From the NCBI GenBank assembly GCA_003852775.1, contig RDDZ01000033.1:1-43754 (forward strand): a stretch of DNA of 43,754 nucleotides. Reading direction: 5' to 3'. Shown piece by piece: positions 40,076 to 43,754 of the stretch. Position numbers and translations under genes: made by a program. The stretch's first letter is position 1. Each line of letters opens with the position of its first letter. The notes below the pieces were generated by a model. The model had not been told where the DNA came from. It searched no databases and saw only the letters and a program-made list of their open reading frames with translations. Source of the DNA: Microbacteriaceae bacterium. Its GTDB lineage: Bacteria > Actinomycetota > Actinomycetes > Actinomycetales > Microbacteriaceae.

Positions 40076-41298
40076 CCGCCCACCTCGCATCCGAGACGCA
40101 GCGCTACCTCGCGCAGGCGGAGGAGTTCGGCGCGCACAACTACCACCCGCTGCCGATCGTCGTGTCGGAGGCCCACGGCGCCTGGGTGACGGACGTCGAC
40201 GGCAAGCGCTACCTCGACTGCCTCGCCGCGTACTCCGCGCTCAACTTCGGGCACGCGCATCCGGTGCTCGTCGACGTCGCCAAGGCGCAGCTCGACCGGC
40301 TCACGCTCACGAGCCGCGCGTTCCACAACGACCGGCTCGGGCCGTTCCTCGAGGGGCTCGCCCGTCTCGCCGGCAAGGAGATGGTGCTCCCGATGAACAC
40401 GGGGGCGGAGGCCGTCGAGTCGGCGATCAAGGTGGCGCGCGCGTGGGGCTACCGCGTGAAGGGCGTCGAGCACGACCGCGCGAAGATCATCGTCGCGGAC
40501 GGCAACTTCCACGGCCGTACGACCACCATCATCAGCTTCTCCGACGACCCGGATGCGCGGAACGACTTCGGGCCCTACACGCCCGGCTTCGTGTCCGTGC
40601 CGTACGGCGACGCCGCGGCGCTCGCGGCGGCGATCGACGACGACACCGTCGCCGTGCTCCTGGAGCCCATTCAGGGTGAGGCGGGCATCGTGGTGCCCCC
40701 TGCCGGTTACCTCGCCGAGGTGCGCCGCCTCACCCTGGATGCCGGGGTCCTGTTCATCGCGGACGAGATCCAGTCGGGCCTCGGCCGAACGGGCGCGACG
40801 TTCCAGTGCGACAACGAGGGCGTCGTCCCCGACCTCTACCTGCTCGGAAAGGCGCTCGGCGGCGGCATCGTGCCGGTGAGCGCGGTCGTCGGCGACGCTG
40901 CGGTGCTCGGCGTGCTGCGGCCGGGCGAGCACGGGTCGACGTTCGGGGGCAACCCGCTCGCGGCGGCTGTGGGCCTCGCGGTGGTGGGCATGCTCGAGAC
41001 GGGCGAGTTCCAGCGCCGGTCGCGGGAGCTCGGGGCGCGGCTGCGTGCGCGGCTCGACGCGCTCGTGGGGCACGGCGTCGTCGAGGTGCGCTCGGTCGGT
41101 CTGTGGGCGGGCGTCGACATCGATCCGGCCCTCGCATCCGGTCGCCGCGTGGCCGAGCTGCTCGCCGAGCGCGGCGTGCTCGCGAAGGACACGCACGGCT
41201 CGACGATCCGCCTCGCGCCGCCGCTCGTGATCGAGTCCGACGAGCTCGACTGGGCGGTCGACCAGCTGGAGGCGGTGCTCGCCGACCTCCGCTCCTGA
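40072..41298 (+). CDS. rocD: Ornithine aminotransferase
   Basis: A 408-residue class-III PLP aminotransferase converting ornithine plus 2-oxoglutarate to glutamate semialdehyde plus glutamate. The cofactor lysine is Lys260 in LLGKALGGG. Typical motifs are FGAHNYHPLPIVVSEAHG at the start, MNTGAEAVESAIKVARAWGY, FHGRT, EPIQGEAG and FIADEIQSGLGRTG. The N-terminus matches RocD rather than ArgD. ATG 40072 overlaps the preceding stop by four bases (ATGA). The product cyclises to P5C, which the PutA encoded at 34069 can oxidise to glutamate. Confidence 0.94.
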   Translation: MTAHLASETQRYLAQAEEFGAHNYHPLPIVVSEAHGAWVTDVDGKRYLDCLAAYSALNFGHAHPVLVDVAKAQLDRLTLTSRAFHNDRLGPFLEGLARLAGKEMVLPMNTGAEAVESAIKVARAWGYRVKGVEHDRAKIIVADGNFHGRTTTIISFSDDPDARNDFGPYTPGFVSVPYGDAAALAAAIDDDTVAVLLEPIQGEAGIVVPPAGYLAEVRRLTLDAGVLFIADEIQSGLGRTGATFQCDNEGVVPDLYLLGKALGGGIVPVSAVVGDAAVLGVLRPGEHGSTFGGNPLAAAVGLAVVGMLETGEFQRRSRELGARLRARLDALVGHGVVEVRSVGLWAGVDIDPALASGRRVAELLAERGVLAKDTHGSTIRLAPPLVIESDELDWAVDQLEAVLADLRS

Positions 41299-41302
41299 TC
41301 CC

Positions 41303-41358
41303 GAGGTGTCACTTCCGGTCGCCTGCGCACCCTCTCACGCGACCGAAAGCGACACCTC
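41303..41358. repeat. Intergenic palindrome 1
   Basis: GAGGTGTCACTTCCGGTCGC (41303-41322) and GCGACCGAAAGCGACACCTC (41339-41358) pair at 18 of 20 positions around a 16-base loop. The same sequence family as palindrome 2 thirty bases further on. It may act as a terminator for rocD or may be a REP/MITE-like repeat. Confidence 0.75.
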
Positions 41359-41387
41359 ACCCGCCGCATCCGTGCGGGTGGCTGCCT

Positions 41388-41443
41388 GAGGTGTCGGTTT
41401 CGGTCGGGCGGACGCGGGTGCGTGCGACGGAAAGTGACACCTC
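41388..41443. repeat. Intergenic palindrome 2
   Basis: GAGGTGTCGGTTTCGGTCG (41388-41406) and CGACGGAAAGTGACACCTC (41425-41443) pair at 16 of 19 positions. Between the two palindromes lies a third small hairpin, ACCCGC (41359-41364) / GCGGGT (41374-41379). It ends seven bases before the -10 hexamer of the next gene. Confidence 0.75.
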
Positions 41444-41449
41444 GGCCGA

Positions 41450-41455
41450 TAGCGT
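41450..41455 (+). promoter_or_regulatory. -10 hexamer of leaderless oxidoreductase transcript
   Basis: TAGCGT, six bases, ATG 41462. Confidence 0.6.
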
Positions 41456-41461
41456 GCGGGC

Positions 41462-42484
41462 ATGAGCTTCGCGTTCCCCGCGCCCACGCACGTGCCCCTG
41501 CGCGGCGGCCCCGCCCTGCGATGGGGCGTGCTCGCGCCCGGCGGCATCGCGAACGACTGGGTCGCGGCGGTGCACCGCTTCACGGATCAGCGGGTCGTCG
41601 CGGTCGCGTCGCGCTCGGCCGAGAAGGCGGAGGCGTTCGCCGGCCGCCACGGCATCCCGCGCTCCTCCGGCTCGTACGAGCAGCTCGTCGCGGACCCGGA
41701 GGTCGACGTCGTCTACATCGCCGCGCCGCACACCGAGCACCGCCGGCTCGCCCTGCTCGCGATCGACGCCGGCAAGCACGTGCTCGTCGAGAAGCCCATG
41801 GGCGTCTCGGCCGCCGACGCCGCCGAGATCGTCGCGGCCGCGCGGATGGCGGGCGTCTTCGCGATGGAGGCGATGTGGTCGCGGTTCCTGCCGCAGACGA
41901 CGATCATCCGACGGCTGCTCGACGACGGCGAACTCGGCGAGATCGCGGGCGCGGCGGCGACCTTCGCGGGGCGCTTCGAGTACGACCCGCACAGCCGCGC
42001 CTTCGACCCCGCCCTCGGCGGCGGCAGCCTGCTCGACCTCGGGGTGTACACGCTGTGGTGGGCCCACTTCTGCCTCGGTCGCCCCGACTCGGTGTCGGCG
42101 ACCGGCGAGCTCGCACCGACCGGTGTCGACGCCGACGCGCGCGTCGTGCTCGGCTGGGGGGAGGACGTCTCGGCCAGCTCGCACACGGCGATGACGGTCG
42201 ACCTGCCGATCACGGCGATGGTCGCGGGCACGAACGGGCTGAAGCTCGAGGTCGAGCCGTTCGTCGCGCCCGGCGGTTTCCGGCTCGGGCGGCTCGACGG
42301 CGGCAACGCGTACTGGGAGGACGAGACCGGGATGCGGTGGCGCGACGGGCTCTGCTACCAGGCCGCGGCGGTGGCGCGGCACGTTGCGGACGGCCGGACC
42401 GAGGCCCCCGAGCATCCGCTCGACACGACGCTGGAGATCCTCGCGACGATCGACGAGGCGCGCAGGCAGCTGGGCGCCGCCTGA
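41462..42484 (+). CDS. Gfo/Idh/MocA-family oxidoreductase
   Basis: A 340-residue NAD(P)-dependent dehydrogenase. The N-terminal Rossmann domain (about 15-135) has RWGVLAPGGIANDW, IAAPHTEHRRLALLAIDAGKHVL and the catalytic-lysine motif VEKPMGVSAADA. The C-terminal alpha/beta domain has AMWSRFLPQ and GGGSLLDLGVYTLWWA. The family oxidises sugars, inositols or related diols; the EAMWSRFLP form is that of trans-dihydrodiol/glucose-fructose-type members. Substrate not assignable. Preceded by two palindromic repeats and a leaderless-type hexamer. Confidence 0.9.
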   Translation: MSFAFPAPTHVPLRGGPALRWGVLAPGGIANDWVAAVHRFTDQRVVAVASRSAEKAEAFAGRHGIPRSSGSYEQLVADPEVDVVYIAAPHTEHRRLALLAIDAGKHVLVEKPMGVSAADAAEIVAAARMAGVFAMEAMWSRFLPQTTIIRRLLDDGELGEIAGAAATFAGRFEYDPHSRAFDPALGGGSLLDLGVYTLWWAHFCLGRPDSVSATGELAPTGVDADARVVLGWGEDVSASSHTAMTVDLPITAMVAGTNGLKLEVEPFVAPGGFRLGRLDGGNAYWEDETGMRWRDGLCYQAAAVARHVADGRTEAPEHPLDTTLEILATIDEARRQLGAA

Positions 42485-42518
42485 CCTGCGGCAGGCAGCG
42501 CTCGTCCCGACGCGCGCG

Positions 42519-42524
42519 TAGCGT
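42519..42524 (+). promoter_or_regulatory. -10 hexamer of leaderless acyl-CoA dehydrogenase transcript
   Basis: TAGCGT, six bases, GTG 42531. The spacer GGAGGG touches the start codon and is too close to be a ribosome site. Confidence 0.55.
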
Positions 42525-42530
42525 GGAGGG

Positions 42531-43649
42531 GTGACCGTCCTGAGCCCCGAGCTGCTCGAGCGGATCCGCTCGCGCGCCGCCGACTACGACCGCGACAACC
42601 GCTTCTTCGACGAGGACCTCGCCGAGCTCCGCGAGGCCGGCTATCTGACGCCCCGGAGCCTCGCCGAGTCGGTCGCCGACCAGCGCCTCCTCGCCGCCTA
42701 CGCGCCCGCGACGGCGCTCGCGGTCAACATGCACCTCGTCGTGGTCGGCATCGCCCGCACCCTCGCCGAGCGCGGCGACGACTCGCTCGCGTGGGTGCTC
42801 GCGGATGCCGAGGCCGGCGAGCTCTTCGCGTTCGGCAACTCGGAGCCCGGCAACGACCTCGTCATGTGGGACTCGCTCACGACGGCCGAGCGCGTCGAGA
42901 CCCCCGTGGCCGGTTACGCGTTCACGGGAACCAAGATCTTCACCTCGCTCGCCCCCGCCTGGACGCGCCTCATCGTCTTCGGCAAGCAGACCGAGGGCGA
43001 GGGCGCGCCGCGCCTCGTGCACGGCATCCTGACCCGCGACGACGCGGGCGTCACGACCCTCGACGACTGGGACACCCTCGGCATGCGCGCCACCCAGTCG
43101 CGCACCACGAAGCTCGACCACGCCGTCGTGCCGGACGAGCGCATCGTGCGCTTCCTGCCGGTCGGCCCGAACGCCGACCCGTTCATCTTCGCCCTCTTCG
43201 CGAACTTCCTGACGCTCATCGGCGCCGTCTACACCGGCATCGCCGACCGCGCGCTCGAGCTCGCCGTCGAGGCGGCGCACCGGCGCACGAGCCTCAAGAA
43301 CCAGGGAGCGCCCTACTCGGCCGACCCCGACATCCGCTGGCGCATCGCGGATGCCGCACTCGCCCTCGACGCGCTCGGCCCGCAGCTCGAGGCGGTCGCC
43401 CGCGACGTCGACGCCCGCGTCGACCGGGGCGCGCGCTGGTTCCGCGACCTCACGGGCGTGAAGCACCGCGCCACCGAGACGGCGCGCCACGTCGTCGACC
43501 AGGCGATGCGCGTCGCGGGCGGGGGCGGCTACCGCAGCTCGAGCGAGCTCGTCCGGCTGCAGCGCGACGTGCTCGCCGGCATCTACCACCCGTCCGACAC
43601 CGAGTCGGTGCACGCGACGGTGGCGCAGCACCTGCTGGGGCCGATCTAG
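42531..43649 (+). CDS. Acyl-CoA dehydrogenase family protein
   Basis: A 372-residue FAD enzyme of the acyl-CoA dehydrogenase fold. The N-terminal helical domain is followed by the middle beta domain with GYAFTGTKIFTSLAP and the TLGMRATQSRTTKLDHAVVPDE block. The C-terminal helices end in QAMRVAGGGGYRSSSELVRLQRDVLAGIYHPSDTE, where the Arg-Asp pair binds FAD. No clear catalytic glutamate position can be named by eye. Some members act on other substrates (DszC/HpaC-like monooxygenases share the HPSDTE-like ending), so dehydrogenation of an acyl-CoA is likely but not certain. GTG 42531 fits the leaderless pattern. Confidence 0.85.
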   Translation: MTVLSPELLERIRSRAADYDRDNRFFDEDLAELREAGYLTPRSLAESVADQRLLAAYAPATALAVNMHLVVVGIARTLAERGDDSLAWVLADAEAGELFAFGNSEPGNDLVMWDSLTTAERVETPVAGYAFTGTKIFTSLAPAWTRLIVFGKQTEGEGAPRLVHGILTRDDAGVTTLDDWDTLGMRATQSRTTKLDHAVVPDERIVRFLPVGPNADPFIFALFANFLTLIGAVYTGIADRALELAVEAAHRRTSLKNQGAPYSADPDIRWRIADAALALDALGPQLEAVARDVDARVDRGARWFRDLTGVKHRATETARHVVDQAMRVAGGGGYRSSSELVRLQRDVLAGIYHPSDTESVHATVAQHLLGPI

Positions 43650-43650
43650 G

Positions 43651-43754
43651 TGTGATGTCCGGGGACGTTGTTTCGGCGACACGTTCTGAGGTGCTGAAGG
43701 GCGAAGACCTCCGGTTGTGAAGTGGAGCTGTTGAGTTCAACCGCTTCACGAACC
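43651..43754. mobile_element. Possible left end of an insertion sequence (cut by window edge)
   Basis: Starting two bases after the acyl-CoA dehydrogenase stop, the sequence turns less GC-rich and opens with TGTGATGTCCGGGGACG followed by TTTCGGCGACACG. This recalls the termini of IS481-type elements in actinobacteria. A long inverted motif around GTGAAG...CTTCAC lies at 43719-43749. No transposase reading frame fits in the visible 104 bases. The call rests on resemblance and on the abrupt change of composition only. Confidence 0.3.

Noticed and set aside
1-43754. CRISPR array, prophage or toxin-antitoxin locus
   Set aside because: No regularly spaced direct repeats, phage structural genes or recognisable toxin families were seen anywhere in the window.

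Overview
The window is a stretch of high-GC actinobacterial chromosome. Gene content and style point to the family Microbacteriaceae: an HspR/HAIR-controlled dnaK-grpE-dnaJ-hspR operon with a separate clpB that lacks the Clp N-domain, DUF2470 and DUF4383 proteins, the codon bias, and many genes that appear to be read from leaderless mRNAs. About 44 intact protein genes, three broken ones, one tRNA, one leader peptide and several regulatory elements can be supported. No CRISPR array, rRNA gene or complete mobile element is visible.

Layout. 57-1482 (minus) is a haem/iron group: haem oxygenase, a DUF4383 membrane protein and a DUF2470 protein, with a DtxR/IdeR-like box before the oxygenase. 1536-4673 (plus) has a decayed Tat-exported phosphoesterase, a class-V aminotransferase and an AlaX-like trans-editing protein. 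4674-8450 is an accessory zone: a DUF3320 gene fragment and terminator beside tRNA-Gly(CCC), a lipoprotein, dcd, and a visibly less GC-rich three-gene cassette of unknown secreted/membrane proteins. That cassette lies between a remnant of the 3' end of idi and intact idi. 9014-10916 has a MarR regulator and a UMF1-type transporter. 11104-17271 is the chaperone block. 17337-22118 (minus) has acetyl-CoA synthetase, a luciferase-like oxidoreductase and a long-chain acyl-CoA ligase. 22151-24674 has GNAT, OsmC and a two-gene ABC exporter, divergent from a small HTH gene coupled to a frameshifted membrane gene. 25999-27705 has a DUF1272 protein divergent from a Cmx-type drug efflux gene that carries a leader peptide and a foldable attenuator-like leader. 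27731-33313 (minus) has threonine aldolase, a NatAB-like ABC pair, a two-component system and a MarR regulator. 33401-38338 (plus) has an FMN reductase, PutA and an aldo/keto reductase. 38350-41298 has GntR and Lrp regulators divergent from an arginine hydrolase-ornithine aminotransferase pair. 41303-43649 has two palindromic repeats, a Gfo/Idh/MocA oxidoreductase and an acyl-CoA dehydrogenase. The last 100 bases may be the start of an insertion sequence.

How the genes fit together. The arginine hydrolase at 39227 resembles cyanobacterial ArgZ/AgrE arginine dihydrolases more than true dimethylargininases: it has an Asn where dimethylargininases have an acidic residue. With RocD next to it and PutA 2 kb away, the window could encode arginine to ornithine to glutamate semialdehyde to glutamate, probably under the divergent Lrp regulator. 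Upstream of at least a dozen start codons lies a TANNNT hexamer exactly six bases before ATG/GTG. This places the predicted transcription start on the start codon and fixes many start choices. The most unusual single element is the drug-efflux leader at 26404-26527.

All function calls come from reading translated sequence and remembered family motifs. No database search was run.
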